Source: Actinopolymorpha pittospori
GTDB taxonomy: Bacteria > Actinomycetota > Actinomycetes > Propionibacteriales > Actinopolymorphaceae
NCBI RefSeq assembly: GCF_014873875.1
Contig: NZ_JADBEM010000001.1
Location: 7,688,001-7,752,000, forward strand
DNA length: 64,000 bases
Direction: 5' to 3'
A program made the translations under genes and the position numbers. The notes under the pieces are model-generated. The model worked only from the letters and a program-made list of their open reading frames with translations. It did not search any database and had not been told where the DNA came from. Below are positions 43,963 to 52,300 of the stretch, piece after piece; position 1 is the first letter of the stretch; each line of letters opens with the position of its first letter.

Positions 43963-45606
43963 TCAGCGGGTCACGTTCTTGGCGACTGCCCGGACCAGCA
44001 CGTCCGGCGTCACGACCTTCACGTGCGGAGCGAGATTGTCGACGACCGCCTTGACGTTGGCGACGGTCTTGCTCCACGCGTGCCAGACGACGACGGAGTA
44101 TCCGTCCGCGCTCGAGGGGTCGCGCCCTGCGTCGTTGAGGGTGGCCGTCACACTCGCCTCGTCAGCACCGGAGAGGCCTTCCCACAACATCGTGCGGGCG
44201 GAGATCACCGGCTTGTCGTTCGCCCACACGATCCGGCCCCGGCCGGCGTCGTAGCGGGAGTACTCGAGATAGATCAGCCCCTCGATCTGCCGCCGCTTCA
44301 GGTAGGTCGCCCACAGGTCGGTGTCGTCCAGGGAGTCGAAGTCGATGATCTGCGCGACGCCGAGGTCGGAGCGCCGCATCGAGTCGGCCAACCGTTCGGT
44401 GTGCAGGTCGAGTTCGGCACGGGGATACATGCTCGGATAGAGGTAGCCGCCACCGGAGGGACCGGCCACGAACCGGTCGCGATGGGCGCCGTGCGCGGCG
44501 TTGTCGTAGTACCACCGAAGGACCGACGGTGCGAGGTCGATCAGCGCGGGCGAGACGCCCCAGCCCAGGTCGAGTGATCCACGCAGCGGAGCGCCGAACC
44601 AGTTCGCGCTGCTCTGGAAGTCGCCGAGCATCCACTGCACGTTGTCGCCGTCGGTGATGAGGAAGGCGACGTGGTGCGTGCCGGCCTCCGGCCTGGGCGG
44701 GTGGGCCGCGGGCCGCTGGCGCACCCGGTTCAGCGTGATCCCGGACAACGGGGCGAGGTTTCGGGCGTGGTCGGCGGGAATCGTGCGGACGCCCGCTCGC
44801 GAGGACACCGACACGAAGGCGTTCTCGCCCTGGGCGGCGTCGCCCCAGCCGACCACCGCGGCGTCCGGGTCGAGAGCGCCCACGACCTCCGCCCGGAAGT
44901 CGGAGTTGCCGTCGAAGAACATGAACGCGCCGGCCATCGTGGCGTAGTCGCGGAGCCGGTTGTCGAAGTCCGGCTTCTGCTCGATCGCCACCCCGTGCCG
45001 CAGGTCGTCCCAGTAGTTCTCCATCACCCACCGGTCGTCCCGGCCACGGACGTCGAGGAGCCTGCGCAGTCCGTGCTGGAGCGCGACCGGCTCGAGCGTC
45101 TCCTCGACGGCGACCGCGCCGGTCAGCCCGGCGAGGGTGGTGGCGACGTTCGCCGAAGCCTCGTTCTGGCGGTAGACCACGAAGGAGTCGACGGGTTCGC
45201 CGTGCGCACCGTTCTGGCGGAACAGGTCGACGAGGTCCCACGCGCCGTCCGCCTCCACCAGGTCGATCCCGTAGCGGTCGGCGAGATCGGCCAGCCAGAC
45301 CTCGTAGCCGACACCGGGCACGTCGACGTAGATGCCCGGGACCTCACCGCCGGTCGGCCTGCGCCGGGCGAGTTGACCCTGCAGGGTCGCGACCAGGATC
45401 CGCTCCGGCTGGCTCAGCGCGGACTCCGCGACCACGTGCAGGCGGGTCGGCCGAACACCCTTGGGGAACAGGCTCGTGGGCGCCGCGCTCGCGGCCCGCG
45501 GCATGGCGAGATCGGCGGCGGTCCAGCCGGCCGCACCCAGGCCGGCCGCCACCGCCAACCCACCAAGCGCCTGCCGCCTGGACATCGAAAAGTCCGCCCG
45601 GCCCAT
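43963..45606 (-). CDS. Tat-exported GxGYxYP domain protein (putative glycoside hydrolase)
   Basis: Secreted protein of 547 aa with the GxGYxYP family signature SGGGYLYPSMYP near residue 390. The N-terminus is a Tat signal (SMSRRQALGGLAVAAGLG) with cleavage after ASA near residue 40. Other conserved pieces are VAFLITDGDNVQWMLGD and a Trp/Asp-rich GSLDLGWGVSPAL. The family is predicted to act on carbohydrates but is poorly characterised biochemically. It stands upstream of GntR and the CUT1 importer, so it may release the imported sugar (inference). ATG 45606 is preceded by GAAGGGACG. Confidence 0.85.
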   Translation of the reverse strand: MGRADFSMSRRQALGGLAVAAGLGAAGWTAADLAMPRAASAAPTSLFPKGVRPTRLHVVAESALSQPERILVATLQGQLARRRPTGGEVPGIYVDVPGVGYEVWLADLADRYGIDLVEADGAWDLVDLFRQNGAHGEPVDSFVVYRQNEASANVATTLAGLTGAVAVEETLEPVALQHGLRRLLDVRGRDDRWVMENYWDDLRHGVAIEQKPDFDNRLRDYATMAGAFMFFDGNSDFRAEVVGALDPDAAVVGWGDAAQGENAFVSVSSRAGVRTIPADHARNLAPLSGITLNRVRQRPAAHPPRPEAGTHHVAFLITDGDNVQWMLGDFQSSANWFGAPLRGSLDLGWGVSPALIDLAPSVLRWYYDNAAHGAHRDRFVAGPSGGGYLYPSMYPRAELDLHTERLADSMRRSDLGVAQIIDFDSLDDTDLWATYLKRRQIEGLIYLEYSRYDAGRGRIVWANDKPVISARTMLWEGLSGADEASVTATLNDAGRDPSSADGYSVVVWHAWSKTVANVKAVVDNLAPHVKVVTPDVLVRAVAKNVTR

Positions 45607-45716
45607 GGCACACGTCCCTTCGTCGCTGTCCGTCCCGAAGTTCGTCCGCACAGTAGTGAGCGGTCGAGAAGCCCCACCACTGTTCGTCCCATCTCGGTCG
45701 AGGCCAAGCCGCGACA

Positions 45717-45762
45717 CACCGAATGTTGGGGTCCTTCTTCATCGCAGGCACAACATGTAGTC
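45717..45762 (+). promoter_or_regulatory. Candidate NrdR box pair upstream of nrdA
   Basis: CACAACATGTAGTC at 45749-45762 closely fits the NrdR-box palindrome (CAC-A-AT-T-GTG form, one end base off). A weaker copy CACCGAATGTTGGG lies at 45717-45730. Their start-to-start distance is 32 bp, about three helical turns, which is the spacing known for paired NrdR boxes. The pair is just upstream of the cobalamin riboswitch. The first box is weak, so the call is tentative. Confidence 0.55.
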
Positions 45763-45775
45763 TCAACCGCGCTGG

Positions 45776-46010
45776 TGGTCGTAGCGGGCGCATCCAGCGC
45801 CCACTACCGGACGCCCGGTGCCGTTCCGGGATCCGCCGCAGCGGTGAACGGGAGCGAGCGCCGTCACCGCCGGTTCCGCACGGTCGCGAACGTGCCGGCT
45901 CCGGTGGTCAGGCAGCGGGGATGGACGCATCCCCGGCACGCGGGCCGACGGGCCCGCCCGGGAGCCCGACCAGCCATCACCGAAGACCTGCCATCCGGCG
46001 CACCGCCACC
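45776..46010 (+). ncRNA. Cobalamin (B12) riboswitch in the nrdA leader
   Basis: The order of conserved pieces matches the actinobacterial cobalamin riboswitch. A hairpin CCCGGTGCCGTTCCGGG lies at 45814-45830, followed by CCGCAGCGGTGA at 45836-45847 (the CCGCA.C.GTGA core) and GGGAGCGA. The terminal B12 box ACCGAAGACCTGCCA falls at about 45979-45993. Boundaries are approximate; the 5' GTAG...CTAC pairing near 45781 may be part of it. About 200 nt of leader, the likely expression platform, separate it from the nrdA start. Known precedent: class I nrd genes of Streptomyces are shut off by B12 through such a riboswitch when a B12-dependent class II enzyme is available. Confidence 0.85.
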
Positions 46011-46210
46011 CCGGCGCGTGCCGACCCGGCGGCCCGAGGGTAGAGGTTCGCTCCACAGGGGTACGGGCGCTGTGAGCCCCGACGTCCCCCCGTGCACGTG
46101 ACCTCTCCAAGGCCAGGGTGTCCGGCGCCGTACCCACCGGCGCCGATCCGACCCTGCCCACCTTCGCGGCCGACGGCCGACGTCACCCCGCTCGCGAGAA
46201 GAGAGAGCCC
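46011..46210 (+). other. nrdA leader downstream of the riboswitch
   Basis: Untranslated stretch between the B12 box and the nrdA GTG. It is G+C-rich with several possible pairings (for example GGCGCC around 46130 and 46140) and ends in the purine-rich GAGAAGAGAGAG ribosome site. It is the likely place where the riboswitch controls transcription or translation; I could not identify a single convincing terminator stem. Confidence 0.4.
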
Positions 46211-49200
46211 GTGTCAGCACACCCGCACGCCGAGTCCCCACACTCCGGCACCCCGCACGCCGAGTCTCCGCAGTCTCCACACTCCGGCGCCGATCTGTCG
46301 GCCCAGCCGCCGACGGGGCAGCCGAACCCACCCACCGGCGGCGAACGTCAGGTGGTCCGGCGGGACGGAAGTACGTCGCCCTTCGATCCGACCAAGATCG
46401 CCGTCGCCATGTCGAAGGCGTTCCTCGCGGTGGAGGGTCGCGGCGCCGGCGCCTCGTCCCGCGTCCACCAGACCGTGCAGGAGCTGACCCGTCAGGTCGT
46501 GGCGTCCCTCACCAGGCACCCCGACCTCGGCCGGATCTTCCACATCGAGGACATCCAGGACCAGGTGGAGCTCGCCCTGATGCGGGCGGGACATCACCGG
46601 GTCGCGCGGGCGTACGTCCTCTACCGGGAGGAGCACACCCGTGCCCGCCTGGAACGGGAACGCGCCACCCCGTCCGAGCAGCCGGAGTCCGCGCTGCAGG
46701 TGAAGGGGCCCGACGGCGAGCTACGCCCGCTCGACCTCGCCCGGCTCACCCGCGTGGTCGAGGAGTCCTGCGCCGGCCTGGCGGAGGTGTCGCCGGTGTC
46801 GGTGCTCGGCGAGGTGCACCACAACCTCTACGACGGGATGACCCAGCAGGAGCTGGAGCTCGCCCTGGTCATGTCCGCGCGTACGTTCGTGGAGACCGAT
46901 CCCGCGTACTCGCTGGTCAGCGCCCGGCTGCTGCTGGACAAGCTGCGCCGGGAGTCGCTGTCGTTCGTCGGCGGACTCCCCGACGAGGCGAGCCAGGAGG
47001 AGATGGCGCTCCGCTACCCGCGCTACTTCCGGGAGTACATCGAGACCGCGGTCGGGCTCGAACTCCTCGACCCCGAGCTCGCGAGGTTCGACCTGTCCCG
47101 GCTGGGAGCCGCGCTGCGTCCCGAGCGCGACCTGGCGTTCCAGTTCGTCGGCCTGCAGACCCTCTACGACCGGTACTTCCTGCACAGCGACGGGACGAGG
47201 TTCGAGCTGCCGCAGGCCTTCTTCATGCGGGTCGCGATGGGACTGGCCCTGCGTGAGGACGACCGGGAGCGGCGGGCGATCGAGTTCTACGAACTGATGT
47301 CGTCCTTCGACTTCATGTGCTCGACGCCGACACTGTTCAACGCGGGTACGACGCGGCCACAGCTGTCGTCCTGCTTCCTCACCACCGTCGCCGACGACCT
47401 GGACGGCATCTTCTCCAGCATCCGGAACAACGCGCTGCTGTCGAAGTACGCGGGCGGGCTCGGCAACGACTGGACGCCCGTGCGCGGGATGGGCGCCTAC
47501 ATCAAGGGGACCAACGGGCAGTCCCAGGGCGTCGTGCCGTTCCTCAAGATCGCCAACGACACCGCGGTCGCGGTCAACCAGGGCGGCAAGCGCAAGGGCG
47601 CGGCATGTGCCTATCTCGAGACCTGGCACATCGACATCGAGGAGTTCCTCGACCTGCGCAAGAACACCGGCGACGACCGTCGGCGTACGCACGACATGAA
47701 CACCGCGAACTGGATACCGGATTTGTTCCTGCAGCGGGTCGAGGCCGACGCGCAGTGGACGCTCTTCTCCCCCGACGAGGTGCCGGACCTGCACGACCTC
47801 TACGGCCGCGCGTTCGCCGAGCGCTACGAGGAGCACGAGGCGCGGGTCGAGCGCGGTGAGATCAAGGTGTTCCGGCGGCTCCGCGCGGTGGAGCTGTGGC
47901 GGCGGATGCTGACGATGCTCTTCGAGACCGGGCACCCCTGGATCACCTTCAAGGACCCGTGCAACCTGCGCTCGCCGCAGCAGCACGTGGGTGTGGTGCA
48001 CTCCTCCAACCTGTGTACCGAGATCACGTTGAACACCACGATCGACGAGGTGGCGGTGTGCAACCTCGGGTCGATCAACCTGGTGAACCACGTCGACGAG
48101 AACGGCATCGACCACGACCACCTCGCCCGGACCGTGCGGACCGCGGTGCGGGTGCTCGACAACGTGATCGACGTCAACTTCTACACGATCGACTCGGCCG
48201 GCAGCTCCAACCGCCGGCACCGCCCGGTCGGGCTCGGTCTGATGGGTGTCCAGGACGCGCTGTTCACCCTGCGGATCCCGGTCGCCTCCGAGCGGGCCGT
48301 GGAGTTCGCCGACACCACGATGGAGGTGTTCAGCTACCACGCCATCGCCGCGTCGAGCGACCTCGCCGCCGAGCGCGGCAGCTACGAGACGTTCGAGGGA
48401 TCGCTGTGGAGTCGCGGCATCCTTCCGATCGACTCACTCGCCCTGCTCGCGGAGGCCCGGGACGGCAAGCTCGACCTGGACCGCTCCAGCCGACTGGACT
48501 GGGACAGCCTGCGCCGACAGGTCCGCACGGTCGGGATGCGCAACTCCAACGTCATGGCGATCGCGCCCACGGCGACGATCTCCAACATCTGCGGGGTCGG
48601 CCAGTCCATCGAGCCGCTCTTCCGGAACCTGTTCGTGAAGTCGAACATGTCCGGCGACTTCACCGCGATCAACCCCCACCTCGTCCGTGACCTGAAGGCA
48701 CGCGGGCTGTGGGACGAGGTGATGGTGAGCGACCTGAAGTACTTCGACGGGAGCGTCGCGCCGATCGACCGGGTGCCGGCGGACCTCAAGGCGCTGTACG
48801 CGACGGCGTTCGAGATCGACCCGTCCTGGCTGGTGGAGGCCGCCGCCCGGCGGCAGAAGTGGCTCGACCAGGCGCAGGCGCTGGACCTCTACGTCGCCAC
48901 ACCGAGCGGACTACAGCTGGACGCGCTCTACCGGCTGGCCTGGCGGCGCGGCCTGAAGACGACGTACTACCTGCGCTCCCAAAGCGCCACGCACGTGGAG
49001 AAGAGCACGCTGCGGGGTACGGACGGCAAGCTGAACGCGGTCTCACCGGTGGCGACGACCGGCCAACCCAACGGCCAACCCAACGGCCAACCTGGCAACG
49101 GACAGCCCGGCAACGGCCAACCCGGCAACGGCGGGTCGACGGCGGGACACGCGAGCGGGTACGCCCCGGTCGGGCAGCCCCTGACCACGGGTCCCGGAGC

Positions 49201-49297
49201 CGCGGGCCTGTCGGTGGCCCCGACCTCGACCGTCCCGCCGGCCTCCGACAGCTCGTTCTGCGTGATCAATGACCCCGACTGCGAAGCCTGCCAGTAG
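46211..49297 (+). CDS. nrdA: Ribonucleoside-diphosphate reductase alpha subunit, class I, with tandem ATP-cones
   Basis: Catalytic subunit reducing ribonucleotides, 1028 aa. A disordered His/Ser/Pro-rich start (residues 1-45) precedes two ATP-cone-like regulatory domains (QVVRRDGSTSPFDPTKIAVA near 45 and LQVKGPDGELRPLDLARLTR near 165). The catalytic barrel shows STPTLFNAGTTRPQLSSCF near 370-390, NLCTEI near 600, the second redox Cys in EVAVCNLGSINL, and MAIAPTATISNI. A Gly/Gln/Pro/Asn linker of repeated GQPGN units connects to the C-terminal redox tail DPDCEACQ. GTG 46211 follows GAGAAGAGAGAG. Controlled by the upstream riboswitch and probably NrdR; nrdB follows 36 bp downstream. Confidence 0.94.
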   Translation: MSAHPHAESPHSGTPHAESPQSPHSGADLSAQPPTGQPNPPTGGERQVVRRDGSTSPFDPTKIAVAMSKAFLAVEGRGAGASSRVHQTVQELTRQVVASLTRHPDLGRIFHIEDIQDQVELALMRAGHHRVARAYVLYREEHTRARLERERATPSEQPESALQVKGPDGELRPLDLARLTRVVEESCAGLAEVSPVSVLGEVHHNLYDGMTQQELELALVMSARTFVETDPAYSLVSARLLLDKLRRESLSFVGGLPDEASQEEMALRYPRYFREYIETAVGLELLDPELARFDLSRLGAALRPERDLAFQFVGLQTLYDRYFLHSDGTRFELPQAFFMRVAMGLALREDDRERRAIEFYELMSSFDFMCSTPTLFNAGTTRPQLSSCFLTTVADDLDGIFSSIRNNALLSKYAGGLGNDWTPVRGMGAYIKGTNGQSQGVVPFLKIANDTAVAVNQGGKRKGAACAYLETWHIDIEEFLDLRKNTGDDRRRTHDMNTANWIPDLFLQRVEADAQWTLFSPDEVPDLHDLYGRAFAERYEEHEARVERGEIKVFRRLRAVELWRRMLTMLFETGHPWITFKDPCNLRSPQQHVGVVHSSNLCTEITLNTTIDEVAVCNLGSINLVNHVDENGIDHDHLARTVRTAVRVLDNVIDVNFYTIDSAGSSNRRHRPVGLGLMGVQDALFTLRIPVASERAVEFADTTMEVFSYHAIAASSDLAAERGSYETFEGSLWSRGILPIDSLALLAEARDGKLDLDRSSRLDWDSLRRQVRTVGMRNSNVMAIAPTATISNICGVGQSIEPLFRNLFVKSNMSGDFTAINPHLVRDLKARGLWDEVMVSDLKYFDGSVAPIDRVPADLKALYATAFEIDPSWLVEAAARRQKWLDQAQALDLYVATPSGLQLDALYRLAWRRGLKTTYYLRSQSATHVEKSTLRGTDGKLNAVSPVATTGQPNGQPNGQPGNGQPGNGQPGNGGSTAGHASGYAPVGQPLTTGPGAAGLSVAPTSTVPPASDSSFCVINDPDCEACQ
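49061..49133 (+). repeat. Tandem repeats coding the NrdA C-terminal linker
   Basis: Repeated GGCCAACCCAAC and GGCCAACCCGGCAAC units (12 and 15 bp) encode GQPNGQPNGQPGNGQPGNG. All units keep the frame, so copy-number change alters only the length of the flexible arm that carries the terminal redox cysteines. Confidence 0.85.
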
Positions 49298-49333
49298 GCG
49301 TCCCGTGAGGACCGTGAGGTGGAGACCGAAACC

Positions 49334-50416
49334 ATGAATCCCAACCACGATGGCGCCGACCCAGCCATGACCGGGCTCGGCCGGATCGACCGGCACGCCG
49401 CCCGGGTGCGCGTGGACGACAAGGCGATGATCAACTCGCGGGCCGATGTCAACCAGCTCCTGCCCCTGAAGTACCACTGGGCCTGGGAGAAGTACCTCGC
49501 GGGTTGCAACAACCACTGGATGCCGACCGAGGTGTCGATGCAGGCCGACATCGCGCTGTGGAAGGCGCCGGACGTCCTGACCGACGACGAACGCCGGATG
49601 ATCAAGCGCAACCTCGGCTTCTTCGCCACGTCGGAGTCGCTCGTCGCCAACAACATCATCCTCGCGGTCTACCAGCACCTGACCAATCCCGAGTGTCGGC
49701 AGTACCTCCTGCGCCAGGCCTTCGAGGAGGCTGTGCACACCCACACCTTCGAGTACATCTGTGAGAGCCTCGGCCTGGACGAGGGCGAGCTGTTCAACAT
49801 GTACCGCGAGGTGCCCTCGATCACCGACAAGGCCGCGTGGGCGCTGGAGTACACCCGGCATCTGGAGGACCCGTCGTTTCGGACCGGCACGCCGGAGCTG
49901 GACCAGGCGTTCCTGCGCGACCTGGTGGCGTTCTACGTCGTCTTCGAGGGGATGTGGTTCTACACCGGCTTCGCGCAGATCCTCTCCCTTGGACGCCGCA
50001 ACAAGATGGTGGGCATCGCCGAGCAGTACCAGTACATCCTTCGCGACGAGTCGATCCACCTGAACTTCGGGATCGACGCCATCAACCAGATCAAGATCGA
50101 GAACCCGCACCTGTGGAACGAGGACTTCCAGGCGCAGGTACGCGGGATGCTGGCGGAGGCGTGCGAGCTCGAGGTGGCCTACGGGCGCGACACCCTGCCG
50201 CACGGGATGCTCGGCCTCAATGCCGGGCTGTGCGAGAAGTACATGCGGTTCATCACCAACCGGCGTTGTGTCCAGATCGGACTGGCCCCGGTGTTCGGTG
50301 ACAACGAGAACCCGTTCCCGTGGATGTCGGAGCTGATGGACCTGAAGAAGGAGAAGAACTTCTTCGAGACCCGCGTGATCGAGTACCAGAGCGGCGGCGC
50401 TCTGACCTGGGACTGA
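49334..50416 (+). CDS. nrdB: Ribonucleoside-diphosphate reductase beta subunit, class Ic type
   Basis: Radical-generating subunit, 360 aa from ATG 49334 (GAGGTGGAG upstream; GTG 49319 is an alternative). Metal ligands by spacing are Glu101 (ATSESL), Glu132 and His135 (FEEAVHTHTF), a Glu in VVFEGMWFY, and Glu/His in LRDESIHLNFG. The residue four after His135 is Phe139, where class Ia enzymes have the radical Tyr, and the first ligand is Glu not Asp. Both are hallmarks of Chlamydia trachomatis-type class Ic enzymes with a Mn/Fe cofactor. The sequences around LLRQAFEEAVHTHTF and YQYILRDE closely resemble the Chlamydia protein as I recall it. The C-terminus (NFFETRVIEYQSGGALTWD) docks on NrdA. 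Confidence 0.93.
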   Translation: MNPNHDGADPAMTGLGRIDRHAARVRVDDKAMINSRADVNQLLPLKYHWAWEKYLAGCNNHWMPTEVSMQADIALWKAPDVLTDDERRMIKRNLGFFATSESLVANNIILAVYQHLTNPECRQYLLRQAFEEAVHTHTFEYICESLGLDEGELFNMYREVPSITDKAAWALEYTRHLEDPSFRTGTPELDQAFLRDLVAFYVVFEGMWFYTGFAQILSLGRRNKMVGIAEQYQYILRDESIHLNFGIDAINQIKIENPHLWNEDFQAQVRGMLAEACELEVAYGRDTLPHGMLGLNAGLCEKYMRFITNRRCVQIGLAPVFGDNENPFPWMSELMDLKKEKNFFETRVIEYQSGGALTWD

Positions 50417-50533
50417 GGCGCCTCGCCGACCCTCCCCACCGACCCCGGTCCGGGTCGGCGCGCCTGTCCCCGCCGCGAACTACGGCCGAGCGACGGCCGA
50501 GCGACGAGGGCCAACCTCAGGCACAATGCGCGC

Positions 50534-52300
50534 ATGGCGACGTTCCAGGTCTGGGCGCCCTTCGCCCGGGAGCGGGTCGAGGTCGAGTTGACCCACTCGA
50601 CGGTGCCGATGGAGCGCAGCGCGGGTGGGTGGTGGACCGCGCGAGTGCCCGGCGCCGGGCACGGCACGGCGTACTCCTTCCGCCTCGACGGCGGCGAGCC
50701 CCGCGCCGACCCGAGATCCCGCTGGCAGCCGGCCGGTGTCGCCGGTCCCAGCGCGGTCTACGACCATGACCGGTTCGAGTGGGGCGACGGGCACTGGCGA
50801 GGCACCCCACTCGCCGGCGCGGTCGGCTACGAGCTCCATGTCGGCACTTTCACGCCGGAAGGCACCTTCGCGGCCGCGATCCAGCGCCTCGACCATCTGG
50901 CCGCACTCGGCGTGACCTTCGTCGAGGTGATGCCGGTCGCCGCCTTCGGCGGGCAGCACGGCTGGGGCTACGACGGCGTTGGCCTGTACGCGGTCCACGA
51001 GGCCTACGGCGGGCCCGACGGGCTGAAGGCGTTCGTCGACGCCTGCCACTCCCGCGGTCTCGGTGTCTGCCTCGACGTCGTCTACAACCACCTTGGCCCG
51101 GCGCACAACTACCTGAGTGAGTTCGGGCCCTACTTCACCGACAAGTACGCGACCCCCTGGGGCAGGGCCGTCAACCTCGACGACGCCGGGTCGGATGAGG
51201 TGCGGCGGTTCGTGGTCGACAACGCGATCGGCTGGTTCCGCGACTTCCACCTCGACGCGCTCCGTGTCGACGCGGTGCACGCCCTGCACGACGAGCGCGC
51301 CGTCCACATTCTGGAGGTGCTCTCCGACGAGGTCGACGCGGCGAGCACGACGCTGGGCCGGCCCCTGTGGCTGATCGCCGAGAGCGACCGCAACGACCCG
51401 CGCACGGTGACGCCACGCGAGGCCGGCGGCTTCGGTGTCCACGCACAGTGGGACGACGACGTCCACCACGCCCTGCACGCCCTGCTGACCGGGGAGCGCG
51501 AAGGCTACTACGCCGACTTCGGCAGCCTGGCCGCCCTCGCGAAGACGCTCACCCGGGCCTTCTTCCACGACGGCACCTGGTCCTCGTTCCGCGGCCGGAC
51601 CCATGGGCGCCAGGTCGACGTCGAACGCACCCCCGCCTGGCGGTTCGTCGTGGCCCTGCAGAACCACGACCAGGTGGGCAACCGGGCGGCCGGCGACCGC
51701 ATCTCCGCGACCCTCTCCGACGACCTGCTCGCCGTCGGCGCGGGCCTGCTGCTGACGTCGCCGTTCACCCCGATGCTGTTCATGGGCGAGGAGTGGGGCG
51801 CCCGCACCCCCTGGCGGTTCTTCACCGACTTCGAGGAGCCCGCACTCGCCGACGCCGTACGCCAGGGTCGGCGGGCCGAGTTCGCCGCCTACGGGTGGAA
51901 TCCGGCCGACGTACCCGATCCGCAGGATCCGGCGACCTTCGAGGCGTCCAAGCTCGACTGGGCGGAGCCGGAGAAGGAGGGCGCCGCCCGGCTGCTCCGC
52001 TGGTACACCGCGCTGGTCAGGCTGCGCCGCGAACTCCCCGATCTCGCCGACCCCCGGCTGTACCGTGTCGGGGTGAGCTACGACGAGGACGCGCGGTGGC
52101 TCTCGATCCGGCGCGGCGCGGTCGGTGTCGTCGCCAACCTCGCCGACCGGCCCGCGCAGGTCCCACTCGACGGCTCGATCGACCGCTCCGTCGGCCACAA
52201 CGGTGTCCTGCTCGCCTGGCATCCACGAACGCCACCACCTGACACCGACCGGATCGAACTTCCCGCCCACTCCCTCGCGATTCTCGGGCTGGCGCGTTGA
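50534..52300 (+). CDS. treZ: Malto-oligosyltrehalose trehalohydrolase
   Basis: GH13 enzyme releasing trehalose from the end of maltooligosyl-trehalose, 588 aa. The N-terminal sheet domain starts ATFQVWAPFARERVEVEL. Catalytic-domain landmarks are GYELHVGTFTPEGTF, DVVYNHLGP, the nucleophile Asp in LDALRVDAVHAL, the acid Glu in LWLIAESDRNDP and FVVALQNHDQVGNR. It partners treY, whose start overlaps its stop (TTGA). No treX debranching gene is in the window. Confidence 0.95.
   Translation: MATFQVWAPFARERVEVELTHSTVPMERSAGGWWTARVPGAGHGTAYSFRLDGGEPRADPRSRWQPAGVAGPSAVYDHDRFEWGDGHWRGTPLAGAVGYELHVGTFTPEGTFAAAIQRLDHLAALGVTFVEVMPVAAFGGQHGWGYDGVGLYAVHEAYGGPDGLKAFVDACHSRGLGVCLDVVYNHLGPAHNYLSEFGPYFTDKYATPWGRAVNLDDAGSDEVRRFVVDNAIGWFRDFHLDALRVDAVHALHDERAVHILEVLSDEVDAASTTLGRPLWLIAESDRNDPRTVTPREAGGFGVHAQWDDDVHHALHALLTGEREGYYADFGSLAALAKTLTRAFFHDGTWSSFRGRTHGRQVDVERTPAWRFVVALQNHDQVGNRAAGDRISATLSDDLLAVGAGLLLTSPFTPMLFMGEEWGARTPWRFFTDFEEPALADAVRQGRRAEFAAYGWNPADVPDPQDPATFEASKLDWAEPEKEGAARLLRWYTALVRLRRELPDLADPRLYRVGVSYDEDARWLSIRRGAVGVVANLADRPAQVPLDGSIDRSVGHNGVLLAWHPRTPPPDTDRIELPAHSLAILGLAR

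Noticed and set aside
49061..49133. CRISPR-like or intergenic repeat array
   Set aside because: The repeats are inside nrdA, in frame, short and without spacers.
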